A DNA stretch of 42,249 nucleotides. Origin: Prevotellaceae bacterium. Lineage in GTDB: Bacteria > Bacteroidota > Bacteroidia > Bacteroidales > UBA932. How positions within the stretch are numbered: position 1 is the stretch's first letter; every line of letters begins with the position of its first letter. The stretch spans positions 1 through 42,249 of the forward strand of contig JAIRMW010000064.1 in assembly GCA_031258415.1 (NCBI GenBank), written 5' to 3'. Below the pieces are notes generated by a model. It was not told the DNA's origin and searched no databases. It saw only the letters and a list, made by a program, of their open reading frames with translations. Of the stretch, positions 1-6,178 are shown one piece after another. Both the position numbers and the translations under genes were made by a program.

Positions 1-102
1 ATCGCCCAAGCCCTCACCGAAAAGATGCCCCTCATCAGTAGCGACGGAAAATTTAAAGACTATGAACGGCAGGGACTCAAACTGATTTTCAATAAACGAT
101 AA
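1..102 (+). CDS. C-terminal fragment of a VapC-like PIN toxin (cut by window edge)
   Basis: The last 33 residues of a protein whose start lies before the window. The tail (ALTEKMPLISSD, then a RQGL box) closely matches the tail of the complete PIN protein at 5744-6157 (SLTERMPLISSD, RQGL), so the two are paralogues. In PIN ribonucleases the SSD segment carries one of the metal-binding aspartates. The stop codon is followed within 5 bp by the promoter of the next cassette, so this is the end of one toxin module abutting another. Assignment to PIN rests on the paralogue, not on the fragment alone. Confidence 0.7.
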   Translation: MAQALTEKMPLISSDGKFKDYERQGLKLIFNKR

Positions 103-106
103 TACG

Positions 107-115
107 TACCTTTGC
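107..115 (+). promoter_or_regulatory. Bacteroidota -7 box for the 134-968 toxin operon
   Basis: TACCTTTGC fits the Bacteroidota TAnnTTTG -7 consensus. It sits 18 bp before the ATG at 134, with an A-rich leader between. The same box and nearly the same leader recur at 988-1013, and related versions precede the genes at 1780 and 6397. I see no convincing -33 TTTG. Confidence 0.6.
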
Positions 116-133
116 AAAAAAAACAATAGCATT

Positions 134-364
134 ATGGCAACCACAAAAAAAACCACAAAAAAAACGACCGCAAAGATAAAAAAAACGGCGCAACCAACAC
201 GGCAACAGGTCGAAGCGGAACTGTTAGAGTTGTTATTAAAAAAAACGAAGTTGCCCAAAATGGAAATCATCGACAGCGCCGAACGCTGGTTTGTAGCAAG
301 CCATCTCAAACTTCTTACCGAAAAGGAGCTACAATACTATAAAAAGAAAGGAATTTTATTATAA
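134..364 (+). CDS. Small lysine-rich protein, candidate antitoxin of the PIN operon
   Basis: 76 residues. The first 20 are a Lys/Thr tract (MATTKKTTKKTT) like a histone tail. The rest is a short helical domain ending in KLLTEKELQYYKKKGIL. That domain is repeated in the next gene (KLLTEKEREYFKNKGL), so the two are diverged duplicates. It stands first in a three-gene operon (5-bp gap to the next gene) that ends with a PIN toxin, which is the usual antitoxin-before-toxin order. The Lys-rich head resembles that of the gene at 6179-6397, also paired with a PIN toxin. Antitoxin function is inferred from position; I do not recognise a named DNA-binding fold. Confidence 0.6.
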   Translation: MATTKKTTKKTTAKIKKTAQPTRQQVEAELLELLLKKTKLPKMEIIDSAERWFVASHLKLLTEKELQYYKKKGILL

Positions 365-369
365 CGGAT

Positions 370-555
370 ATGATTGCAAAAGGCGATATACGAAAGCAGC
401 ATCTGGAACTGATAGGCCTGCTACTGGAACGGGCAGGTCTTACCTATGAAGAAATCGTCAGGAAAGAAGAAAGGCGCTTTATCCGCGATAAGGCAAAACT
501 GCTTACCGAAAAAGAACGGGAATACTTTAAAAATAAAGGACTGCAATACCTATGA
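370..555 (+). CDS. Second antitoxin-like small protein, duplicate of the preceding one
   Basis: 61 residues, without the lysine-rich head of its neighbour but with the same C-terminal helical module (LLTEKE, Y, K-KG). Its stop overlaps the ATG of the PIN toxin gene (552), which implies translational coupling. The fit is a compact antitoxin that partners the PIN protein directly; the upstream copy may be a second version. The function is inferred from context. Confidence 0.65.
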   Translation: MIAKGDIRKQHLELIGLLLERAGLTYEEIVRKEERRFIRDKAKLLTEKEREYFKNKGLQYL

Positions 556-968
556 ATAAAAACCGAATCTTTGTAGACAGCAATATATTGATAGGTGCAT
601 ACGTGTCTAAAAATCAGATGGATAAAAATTGTTTACAATATCTTTTTACGTTACAGGGCAAAAAACTGTATACATCTTCTCTTAGTATCATACATTTAAT
701 ATCGTTTTTGAAAAACAGAGAGAAAAGTGAAAAAACAAAAAAAATAGTGCGCTACCTGCTAACTAAATTTTATGTGATTTCCGTACAGGAACAGGATATT
801 ATAAACTCATTGAATATTGAATATCCTGATATGGAAGATAATATTCAATACGTCGTATGCAATAAGCTAAGTTGTTATTTTTTTATAACCAATAACTTAC
901 GGGACTATTCTGGATTTTTAAATATAAAAGCAATTACTCCATCGCGTGTTAGCCTGTTTAAAGATTAA
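552..968 (+). CDS. PIN-domain ribonuclease toxin
   Basis: 138 residues. It starts with the PIN signature FVDSNILI (first catalytic Asp near residue 9). It continues with an acidic DMEDNIQY segment near residue 95 and ends with an ITNNLRDY segment that supplies the last acidic position. Proteins of this fold cut RNA with Mg2+ and serve as VapC-type toxins. It overlaps the antitoxin-like gene upstream by 4 bp. It is AT-richer and more diverged than the other PIN protein here (5744-6157), so it is a different PIN subfamily and not a recent copy. Confidence 0.8.
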   Translation: MNKNRIFVDSNILIGAYVSKNQMDKNCLQYLFTLQGKKLYTSSLSIIHLISFLKNREKSEKTKKIVRYLLTKFYVISVQEQDIINSLNIEYPDMEDNIQYVVCNKLSCYFFITNNLRDYSGFLNIKAITPSRVSLFKD

Positions 969-987
969 TTGCATTACCCCTTTTTTG

Positions 988-996
988 TACCTTTGC
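988..996 (+). promoter_or_regulatory. Duplicate promoter and leader driving a truncated ORF
   Basis: TACCTTTGC again, followed by an A-run and AGCATTATG spaced almost exactly as at 107-136. The copied sequence ends shortly after the ATG at 1014, so this is a duplicated cassette head whose original gene has been lost. Confidence 0.5.
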
Positions 997-1013
997 AAAA
1001 AAACGATAGCATT

Positions 1014-1154
1014 ATGACAAAAAAAAAGCGGCGTCTACACACCGCTCCCGATCAGGAGGCATTCAGCGCGGGGCGCGGCCTCGATACAATTCGTATTCGT
1101 CGAAAATCAAGTCCCAGTTTCTACCCCAGACGATGTTGCCGTATTCTATTTTGA
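1014..1154 (+). pseudogene. Remnant head of an antitoxin-like gene running into antisense DNA
   Basis: A 46-codon frame beginning MTKKKRR right after the duplicated promoter/leader. After roughly 15 codons it overlaps the 3' half of the DUF2442 gene on the other strand and becomes an arginine-rich, low-plausibility sequence. I read it as a Lys-rich antitoxin start cut off when the DUF4160/DUF2442 cassette was joined here. It could still be translated, but there is no sign of a conserved product. Confidence 0.35.
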
Positions 1155-1329
1155 ATTTCTTGAATTTCTTAATATCCCGATACTTGTCGTATTGAGGGTG
1201 CGGGTTTCCAAGCAGGAACGGGCCGAAATCAATGTCCCGTACTACGCCGTCGGAGAATGTCAGACGCACTGCATAGCCGTCTAAATAGGTGGCCTCTACA
1301 ATACTTAAACAAGGACTATTTTTTTTCAT
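1063..1329 (-). CDS. DUF2442 family protein
   Basis: 88 residues with the DUF2442 pattern: a hydrophobic strand containing AVRLTFSDGVVRDIDF, a segment ending in F-KIEYGNIVWGRNWDL, and a short Tyr/Glu-rich tail. DUF2442 proteins often sit beside DUF4160 proteins as small two-gene modules thought to be toxin-antitoxin-like. That arrangement is present here: the start overlaps the end of the DUF4160 gene by 14 bp. The biochemical role of the family is not established. Confidence 0.75.
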   Translation of the reverse strand: MKKNSPCLSIVEATYLDGYAVRLTFSDGVVRDIDFGPFLLGNPHPQYDKYRDIKKFKKFKIEYGNIVWGRNWDLIFDEYELYRGRAPR

Positions 1330-1636
1330 TGTGCCGGATTTTTTTAGTAATGGTGATTTTCCGTATCTCTTTTTTTAACACAAATACATCCACCCATTTT
1401 TGAAGGATGTCCTTGTAATAATGCTGAATAAAGGCCATCGCTTTTTGAGCGTCAGTAGTCGATAACAATTCAACCTTTCGACGTTTCCTTTGCCTGACCT
1501 CTGTCAATACGCCATTATACACTATAAGTTCAAAAATAGTTTCCTTATCTCCTTTTTTTACATGCACATGAATAGGATCATGCTCATTCATGTAAAAATA
1601 GAAAACCAATCCAAAATATTCAAAAATAGTAGGCAT
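1316..1636 (-). CDS. DUF4160 family protein
   Basis: 106 residues. It has the DUF4160 hallmark: an N-terminal strand ending in FYMNEHDPIHVHVKKG, where His and Asp form the conserved HxPxHxHV-type box. The usual DUF4160 partner DUF2442 follows and overlaps. It is preceded 18 bp upstream by the 41-codon ORF at 1655-1780, so all three probably share the promoter near 1798. The C-terminal 45 residues are very lysine-rich. Function unknown; pairing suggests a toxin-antitoxin-like module. Confidence 0.75.
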   Translation of the reverse strand: MPTIFEYFGLVFYFYMNEHDPIHVHVKKGDKETIFELIVYNGVLTEVRQRKRRKVELLSTTDAQKAMAFIQHYYKDILQKWVDVFVLKKEIRKITITKKIRHNEKK

Positions 1637-1654
1637 TGCTTTACGTAATGGTTA

Positions 1655-1780
1655 TTAATCATTAATACCCGTATCCCTTCCGGGCCGGCCCTCCTCCATG
1701 TTCCTGTCGCCGACAGTTTCTTTGAAGGCTTTCTTTTTTGCTGCGACTTCTTTAGCCGCTATTTTTATAATTGTTGCCAT
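1655..1780 (-). CDS. 41-residue lysine-rich leader ORF of the DUF4160/DUF2442 cassette
   Basis: Starts MATIIKIAAKEVAAKKK and ends GRDTGIND. The MAT-plus-lysine head and its distance from the -7 box are shared with the antitoxin-like genes at 134 and 6397 (minus). It reads straight into the DUF4160 gene with an 18-bp gap. It may be a short cognate antitoxin or a leader left over from cassette shuffling; no domain is recognisable. Confidence 0.5.
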   Translation of the reverse strand: MATIIKIAAKEVAAKKKAFKETVGDRNMEEGRPGRDTGIND

Positions 1781-1797
1781 ATTCCTGTATTTTTTCT

Positions 1798-1806
1798 GCA
1801 AAGATA
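1798..1806 (-). promoter_or_regulatory. -7 box for the DUF4160 cassette
   Basis: TATCTTTGC on the minus strand, 17 bp before the ATG at 1780. It lies in a short AT-rich gap bordering the repeat block that begins near 1859. Confidence 0.6.
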
Positions 1807-1858
1807 CAAAATAATCATTCATCCCCCCCCGTATTTGTTAAATTAACATTAAGGAAGT

Positions 1859-2205
1859 TATCGTTTGTTATCGTTTGTTCCGCTGCCATCTACAGAGGGT
1901 ACCTAAATTTGCCGACGTAAACCGGACACGAATAAAAAAGCGCCGGAAAAGACAGAAACAATTACAAGGTAAACCATTGTAGACCAAAAAGGTAAACCGA
2001 AAAAACCAAAAGGAAGCCGAAAGTAAACATCCGTAAACCGACGTAAACCGGACACGAATAAAAAAGCGCCGGAAAAGACGGAAAAAATTACAAGGTAAAC
2101 CATTGTAGAATAAAAAGGTAAACCAAAAAACAAAAAGGAAGCCGAAAGTAAACATCCGTAAACCGTCGTAAACCGTCGTAAAACGGATACGAATAAAAAA
2201 AGGGA
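1859..2205. repeat. Iteron-like repeat block (two 125-bp copies plus a partial third)
   Basis: Copy one spans 1913-2038 and copy two 2039-2163, nearly identical; a partial third follows to about 2205. Within them GTAAACC occurs about ten times, ending in a tight run of three units of 10 bp (CGTCGTAAAC). Just left, TTATCGTTTG is repeated twice in tandem at 1860-1879. Directly repeated short motifs in AT-rich DNA without ORFs are typical of replication origins (iterons) or of a regulator-binding region. No replication initiator gene is seen in the window, so the origin reading is an inference. Confidence 0.55.
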
Positions 2206-2214
2206 CTGTAAAAA

Positions 2215-2532
2215 ATGGAAAATAGGAAAAGCAAACCATCGTCAAATCACAATAAACCAGACGCAAACCGCGAGGCGATCATCACCCGACGCCCCGACGG
2301 AATGCACTTTGCCGAATACCGGCTACTGCGAAAAGAACAGCAGCAGCGCATCCGCGACTACCTCGCCGGACGCCCGACGACCGCCTGCTATCCCTCCGAC
2401 CGCCGGGAACGTCGCGAACGCGAGCGCCTGCAAGCCTCGTTCGACAACGCCCAACGGCCCTATCAATTCCACAAGCACCGCTATAAACGCCTCAAACGCG
2501 CCGGACTGATTATCAGTAATGCAATACCCTAA
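2215..2532 (+). CDS. Small basic protein of unknown function
   Basis: 105 residues, rich in Arg, Lys and Gln, with an RRERRERERLQ helix and a tail HKHRYKRLKRAGLI. It looks like a nucleic-acid-binding protein and begins 10 bp after the iteron-like repeats, so binding to those repeats is conceivable. No family recognised. The overlapping frames here are open because of high GC; this one is preferred for its start just after the repeats and its tight spacing (14 bp) to the next gene. Confidence 0.5.
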   Translation: MENRKSKPSSNHNKPDANREAIITRRPDGMHFAEYRLLRKEQQQRIRDYLAGRPTTACYPSDRRERRERERLQASFDNAQRPYQFHKHRYKRLKRAGLIISNAIP

Positions 2533-2546
2533 ACAACGTATATACA

Positions 2547-2930
2547 ATGAAAACAACACCGGACAATTACACGGAAGTAGGACGACTCACAGCGCCTATA
2601 GCCAAAGAAATACATCGAAAAGCCGCGTATATTTACATTAACCGAAACTATTTGCGGCATATCGAAAATGACCACCCCAAAGAATTGAACGCATTGGGTA
2701 TTGATGCTATTACGCTGGTTCGATTAGTTGTAAACCAGTATAACCGTATCTATAAGGGTTCCGGCGACTCGTTGTTGCTGGTTGTCTACAACGGCAGGCC
2801 AAAAGCGGCTGCCATTGAATTGAATTGGGCATTAAAAGACGAATTTTATGAAGTAAAAACCGCTACGATTATGAAAAAGGACTTTTTAGAAAGAAAAACA
2901 TTACTGTGGCCATTAGAAGATAAAAAGTAG
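2547..2930 (+). CDS. PBECR-like nuclease candidate, copy 1
   Basis: 127 residues. The core is IYINRNYLRHIENDHPKEL (residues about 29-47), then a helix, then LLLVVYNGRPKAAAIELNW and YEVKTATIM, and finally LLW near the end. This His-x-x-x-x-H plus beta-strand pattern resembles the phage Barnase-EndoU-ColicinE5/D-RelE (PBECR) nuclease domains found in phages and polymorphic toxins. Two paralogues occur at 19577 and 20697. This copy has an extra tail (PLEDKK) after LLW, and the structured repeats follow 24 bp after its stop. Nuclease activity is inferred from weak pattern similarity. Confidence 0.6.
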   Translation: MKTTPDNYTEVGRLTAPIAKEIHRKAAYIYINRNYLRHIENDHPKELNALGIDAITLVRLVVNQYNRIYKGSGDSLLLVVYNGRPKAAAIELNWALKDEFYEVKTATIMKKDFLERKTLLWPLEDKK

Positions 2931-2953
2931 ATATAATGAAATAAATACTAAAA

Positions 2954-3107
2954 AATTACTGTGGCCAAAGTAGACCCACTGACTACTAACGTGCAGCTTC
3001 TGCGCTCTGCATCCCCTTATCCCTTATATAGCGATAATCGCAGGCTATATTTCGGAGCGGGACCACCCGGAGCCAATCCCGAGCAGTACGTGGACGCCAC
3101 AGTAATT
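2954..3107 (-). ncRNA. Structured repeat unit 1 (candidate small RNA gene)
   Basis: Bounded by a 12-bp perfect inverted repeat (AATTACTGTGGC / GCCACAGTAATT). Inside are a TGCAG/CTGCA hairpin, an ATATAGC/GCTATAT hairpin and the invariant segment GGAGCCAATCCC. At the right edge (3113-3121) the minus strand has TATCTTTGC, a -7 box that would start transcription at the outer edge of the inverted repeat. At the left edge the minus strand ends in a run of six T. The left arm plus AAAGTAG repeats the 3' end of the nuclease genes (Leu-Leu-Trp-Pro-Lys-stop). Confidence 0.55.
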
Positions 3108-3153
3108 TAGTTGCAAAGATAGTAAAAAAAAGTAGATTAAATGAAAAAAAAAG

Positions 3154-3309
3154 AATTACTGTGGCCAAAGTAAACCGACCGATTACTAACGTGCAGCTTC
3201 TGCGCTCTGCACTCCCTGTATGCCTAATATAGCGATAATCGCAGGCTATATTTCGGAGTCGGACGAACCCGGAGCCAATCCCGAGCAGTACGTGGACGCC
3301 ACAGTAATT
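3154..3309 (-). ncRNA. Structured repeat unit 2
   Basis: About 156 bp, same architecture as unit 1: 12-bp closing inverted repeat, GTGCAG/CTGCAC hairpin (one pair longer than in unit 1), TATAGC/GCTATA hairpin, GGAGCCAATCCC. A minus-strand -7 box TATCTTTGT lies at 3314-3322. It is separated from unit 1 by a 46-bp A-rich spacer. Confidence 0.55.
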
Positions 3310-3350
3310 CGATACAAAGATAGTAAAAAAAGAATAAATAATTAAAAAAC

Positions 3351-3378
3351 AACTAAAAACAACTAAAAACAACTAAAT
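3351..3378 (+). repeat. Three 10-bp direct repeats before the first virus operon
   Basis: AACTAAAAAC occurs at 3351 and 3361 and as AACTAAATTA at 3371, in strict 10-bp register and ending at the ATG of the next gene (3380). One helical turn spacing suits a protein-binding or AT-rich leader role. Confidence 0.4.
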
Positions 3379-3379
3379 T

Positions 3380-4036
3380 ATGGATGCAAAAGCATACACT
3401 TTAAAATTGACGGACGCAATGGCCTCCGAACTAAACGCCATTATTTACAAATCGGGCGCCGCCCCGGAAACGATCAACATCCGTGAAGCCTTCGAGATAC
3501 TCTTGAAGCGCGCGACAGCCCCGCCACCGCCCCAGCCCCCTGTGGCGGAAACCGACGAATACCGCGACCTGCTGGCCCGGCACGACGCGCTCCTCGTCGA
3601 GCATAACAGGCTTGCCGAACAATACGCCGAAGCATCGGAAGCCGCCGCCGCCGCCAAAACCGCCGCCGCCGAAGCCGCCGCCCAAGCCGAAACCCAGCGC
3701 CTGCGGGCCGACGCCGCCGCTGCCGACTGCCGGCAGGCGCAAGACGCCATCGCAGAACTGCGCGCGCTGATCGACGCGCAGCAGTTGCCCGAAAACGCAT
3801 TTATCGTACAGACCGACCCCGGCCGATGGCAACTGCTCTCCGAAACCTGCGAACGCCTCCGCGACGCCGCCACAAAATACCCCAAATTAGCCGTATTCGG
3901 AAACATTACGCCCGCCATGCTGCTCCTCTACATGTTCGAACGATACCTGTTCGAACGACGCCTCGAATGGTTCTTTCCCCTGTCGATCATGCCCCTACAG
4001 CGTATTAAAGAAATCAGCAGTCAATATGTGGAGTAG
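3380..4036 (+). CDS. Ala-rich coiled-coil protein, first gene of the virus module
   Basis: 218 residues. The N-terminal 45 residues (KLTDAMASELNAIIY, then IREAFEILLKRA) have the length and spacing of a small helical DNA-binding module. A proline-rich linker follows (PPPPQPP). Residues about 60-135 form an Ala/Glu/Arg coiled coil. The end is hydrophobic and aromatic (MLLLYMFERYLFERRLEWFF), compatible with membrane association. It overlaps the next gene by 11 bp. No family recognised; position at the head of the ATPase operon suggests a virion or assembly role. Confidence 0.6.
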   Translation: MDAKAYTLKLTDAMASELNAIIYKSGAAPETINIREAFEILLKRATAPPPPQPPVAETDEYRDLLARHDALLVEHNRLAEQYAEASEAAAAAKTAAAEAAAQAETQRLRADAAAADCRQAQDAIAELRALIDAQQLPENAFIVQTDPGRWQLLSETCERLRDAATKYPKLAVFGNITPAMLLLYMFERYLFERRLEWFFPLSIMPLQRIKEISSQYVE

Positions 4037-4286
4037 CCTATTAAAATCCGTATTCCCGATGGTCAAGCAAAATATTCCGACGATGGAAAAAAGCATCGTC
4101 GAATACCTGCAAAAAAAGCCCAAACGACCGGGCGAAAGCGCCATCACAGCCCTGCTCGATACCGACGAAAACGGACACGCACAGATACTCGTCGTCGCCG
4201 TTGCCGACGACCTGCGCATCGTCCGCGAAGTCGAACGATTCCGGCTGACCGAATTTATCGAAACCCTCTTAAAAAAAGCAATGTAG
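4026..4286 (+). CDS. Small protein of unknown function upstream of the ATPase
   Basis: 86 residues with an amphipathic start (LLKSVFPMVKQNI), a central alpha/beta segment (AQILVVAVADDLRIV) and a basic end. Its start lies inside the upstream gene and its stop is 1 bp from the next ATG, so it is translated as part of a tight operon. No domain recognised. Confidence 0.6.
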   Translation: MWSSLLKSVFPMVKQNIPTMEKSIVEYLQKKPKRPGESAITALLDTDENGHAQILVVAVADDLRIVREVERFRLTEFIETLLKKAM

Positions 4287-4287
4287 T

Positions 4288-4824
4288 ATGTTGAATATAC
4301 CCCAAACGCCAACCCCGACGCCGGCGAACGCGGCAACCCTGCCCGTCGAACGGGTTACCGCCGCCGACACCGCCGCCATGATGAGCTACAGCCCCGGCAG
4401 CGTCGACGAGCTGGCCGACGAACTGCGGCAGCCCAAACAGCCCTTCGAGGTGCCCGACTTCGAGGCCCTCGAAACGACTGTCGAAACGCCCGAACCCGAA
4501 CCCTCGCCCGCCGAGGCGCGCGCGCAAAACAAAATGGTCGCCCAAACCGTCGCCAGCGTTGGCGACGGCGTGCTGGCATTCCTGCTCTCCGTATTCGCTC
4601 ACGACGAACCCCACGAGTTCCGGCTGCCGAAAGAGTCGATGCGCGACATCATGCCGACCCTCGAGCGATGTATGGCCGGAAAAAACATAGACCTCGCGCC
4701 CGGATGGGCGCTCTTCTTTGCCGTCCTGATCGCCTACCTGCCCCTCGTGATGAAAGCCAATGCCAAACGGAACGAATGGAAAGAAAAACAGAAAGCCGCA
4801 GAGCATGGAACAGCAAGCCCTTAA
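4288..4824 (+). CDS. Proline/threonine-rich protein with C-terminal membrane segment
   Basis: 178 residues. Residues 1-80 are low-complexity and acidic (PTPTP, EPEPSP). Residues 91-103 are weakly hydrophobic. Residues 139-155 form a transmembrane helix (ALFFAVLIAYLPLV) followed by a Lys/Glu-rich tail. It overlaps the ATPase gene by 20 bp. It begins the theme of single-pass proteins that continues through the virus module. Unknown family. Confidence 0.6.
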   Translation: MLNIPQTPTPTPANAATLPVERVTAADTAAMMSYSPGSVDELADELRQPKQPFEVPDFEALETTVETPEPEPSPAEARAQNKMVAQTVASVGDGVLAFLLSVFAHDEPHEFRLPKESMRDIMPTLERCMAGKNIDLAPGWALFFAVLIAYLPLVMKANAKRNEWKEKQKAAEHGTASP

Positions 4825-5380
4825 ACCGCCCCCCGAAAGAGCCTGTAAACTGATTGCCGTAATCGGCGTAAACGGTACGGGAAAAACAACGGCAGTCATC
4901 CGACTGTTAAAATCCATGAACGGAAAAGCCCTTATTCTTACCCCACACTGTAACGAATATGAGAAATATCCGCACAATAATCTGGAAAAACCGTCCGACT
5001 TCCGATTCTCGGGAATATGTAAAAACTATTTCCCGTCGCGCGAACTGATGCAATCGGTCGTTAAATACTTCTACGACGGGACACTCGTGCTCGAAGAATC
5101 GCGTATTTACATCGAAAACCAGCCCACGCCGCTCAACTACGCCCTGCTCAACGGAATGCGACAGCGAATGACCGACATCATTTTTGTCGGACACGCTTTT
5201 TCCGACGTCCCGCCCCTATTCCTCAACCGAATGACGCGAATACTGCTGTTCCAGACGCTCGAAAAATTAGAACGCAGAAAAGGAGCCCTGCTCTACTTCG
5301 ACCTCTTTAAGGAAACACAGGAAGAGGTAAACAGAAAAGCCCTCAAAAACCCGCACTTCTGTAAACTGATAAAACTATGA
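4805..5380 (+). CDS. P-loop ATPase, candidate genome-packaging ATPase (HerA/FtsK/A32-like)
   Basis: 191 residues from the ATG at 4805; an upstream in-frame ATG at 4760 lies deep in the previous gene and is less likely. Walker A is GVNGTGKT (residues 21-28). A Walker B-like strand is TLVLEES (93-99). A third strand with a polar sensor is DIIFVGHAF (124-132), followed by LFLNRMTRILLF. This order and small size fit the packaging ATPases of membrane-containing viruses (PRD1, PM2, poxvirus A32 group). Inovirus Zot is an alternative, but there is no C-terminal membrane helix. It lies 1.3 kb before the candidate capsid gene. The ATPase call is solid; the packaging role is inferred. Confidence 0.7.
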   Translation: MEQQALKPPPERACKLIAVIGVNGTGKTTAVIRLLKSMNGKALILTPHCNEYEKYPHNNLEKPSDFRFSGICKNYFPSRELMQSVVKYFYDGTLVLEESRIYIENQPTPLNYALLNGMRQRMTDIIFVGHAFSDVPPLFLNRMTRILLFQTLEKLERRKGALLYFDLFKETQEEVNRKALKNPHFCKLIKL

Positions 5381-5404
5381 AAACGATTGATCTGAATCAG
5401 TATG

Positions 5405-5487
5405 AAAAATAAAAAAAACCGTCGGGTTTACAGTCGTAGTTTATAAGCTACTCTCCAACGGTTTTTAAGTTGATACCACATATACAA
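5405..5487 (-). ncRNA. Candidate minus-strand small RNA and convergent terminator
   Basis: The minus strand has a -7 box TATCTTTGC at 5494-5502, then three hairpins: AAGTTG/CAACTT, an outer AAAAACCGT/ACGGTTTTT stem (5414-5422 with 5458-5466), and within it a GTAG-TTT/AAG-CTAC hairpin. It finishes in a T-run. The predicted transcript is about 80 nt. Read on the + strand the same AACCGT/ACGGTT stem followed by T5 would terminate the ATPase operon, so the element may serve both strands. Confidence 0.5.
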
Positions 5488-5493
5488 CTTACC

Positions 5494-5502
5494 GCAAAGA
5501 TA
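5494..5502 (-). promoter_or_regulatory. -7 box of the candidate small RNA
   Basis: TATCTTTGC on the minus strand in a T/A-rich gap without ORFs. It is the same box that stands at the right edge of structured repeat units 1, 3, 4, 5 and 6. Confidence 0.5.
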
Positions 5503-5531
5503 GCGTTTTTTTTATTAATACGGAAAAATCC

Positions 5532-5729
5532 ATGAACCGAACACGATTATATACCAAAAAAGAATTGCGACTGCTGGCGGGAGTATCGGAGAGCACATTC
5601 CGCAGATACCTCAATAAAAAGTATTTCGACGAATTACAGAAAATGGGCTACGAAAAAAAACAGAAAATACTCACCCCCACACAATATAAATACATAGTCG
5701 ATAAGCTCGTTATCGTAAATGATGAATAA
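5532..5729 (+). CDS. Small DUF4248-like helix-turn-helix protein
   Basis: 65 residues. The pattern LYTKKELRLLAGVSESTFRRYL is a helix-turn-helix, and the ending LQKMGYEKKQKILTPTQYKYIVDKL matches DUF4248, a small family common in Bacteroidota mobile elements and prophages. It is a plausible transcription regulator of the element. It stands alone between the candidate small RNA and the convergent PIN operon. Confidence 0.65.
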   Translation: MNRTRLYTKKELRLLAGVSESTFRRYLNKKYFDELQKMGYEKKQKILTPTQYKYIVDKLVIVNDE

Positions 5730-5743
5730 AGACGATTCAGGCC

Positions 5744-6157
5744 TCACGCATTCGCAATGAACGTCAGCCCCTGCCGTTTATAGTATTTCATTTTCTGGTC
5801 GCTACTGATGAGCGGCATCCTTTCGGTGAGGGATTGGGCAATGATAAGACGGTCGAACGGATCGCCGTGATCTTTGACCGGCGCAATCTGATAGAAGGTC
5901 GTAAGATGCTCCTTTTTGATATATTTGATCTTAAAATTCAAGGTGTTTTCAATATCTTCAAACACATCTTTCGCGGATTTCCATTTAGGTACAACGATCT
6001 TATTCGTCTGTAGGAGCATGAAAATTTCCTGTATGCTAACGGCGCTTACATAAATAAGATTTTCAGGATTTTCGATAATTTGAAATATGTCTTTTGAGAT
6101 AAGAGATGTCTCTGTACGTAAGCGGATAAGAATAGTAGTATCAATTAAGTATCTCAT
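5744..6157 (-). CDS. VapC-type PIN-domain toxin
   Basis: 137 residues, complete. MRYLIDTTILIRL gives the first catalytic Asp (residue 6), VSIQEI the conserved Glu, and HGDPFDRLIIAQ plus LISSDQK the remaining acidic residues. The PFDRLIIAQ motif is typical of type II toxin-antitoxin VapC proteins. It lies 21 bp after the lysine-rich antitoxin-like gene on the same strand and is convergent with the DUF4248 gene. A second member of this subfamily ends at position 102. Confidence 0.88.
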   Translation of the reverse strand: MRYLIDTTILIRLRTETSLISKDIFQIIENPENLIYVSAVSIQEIFMLLQTNKIVVPKWKSAKDVFEDIENTLNFKIKYIKKEHLTTFYQIAPVKDHGDPFDRLIIAQSLTERMPLISSDQKMKYYKRQGLTFIANA

Positions 6158-6178
6158 AAATAGTTGGCCTGTTTTATT

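Noticed and set aside
2954-3309. Retron or diversity-generating element
   Set aside because: Structured repeats are present, but no reverse transcriptase gene occurs anywhere in the window.
4255-4977. Long minus-strand open frame (240 codons) across the virus operon
   Set aside because: It is antisense to three well-packed + strand genes in GC-rich DNA. Its composition is Gly/Arg/Val-rich with no domain, as expected for a mirror frame.
4805-5380. Inovirus Zot-like assembly protein
   Set aside because: It lacks the C-terminal transmembrane helix and periplasmic part of Zot, and no filamentous-phage coat set is evident. Not fully excluded.
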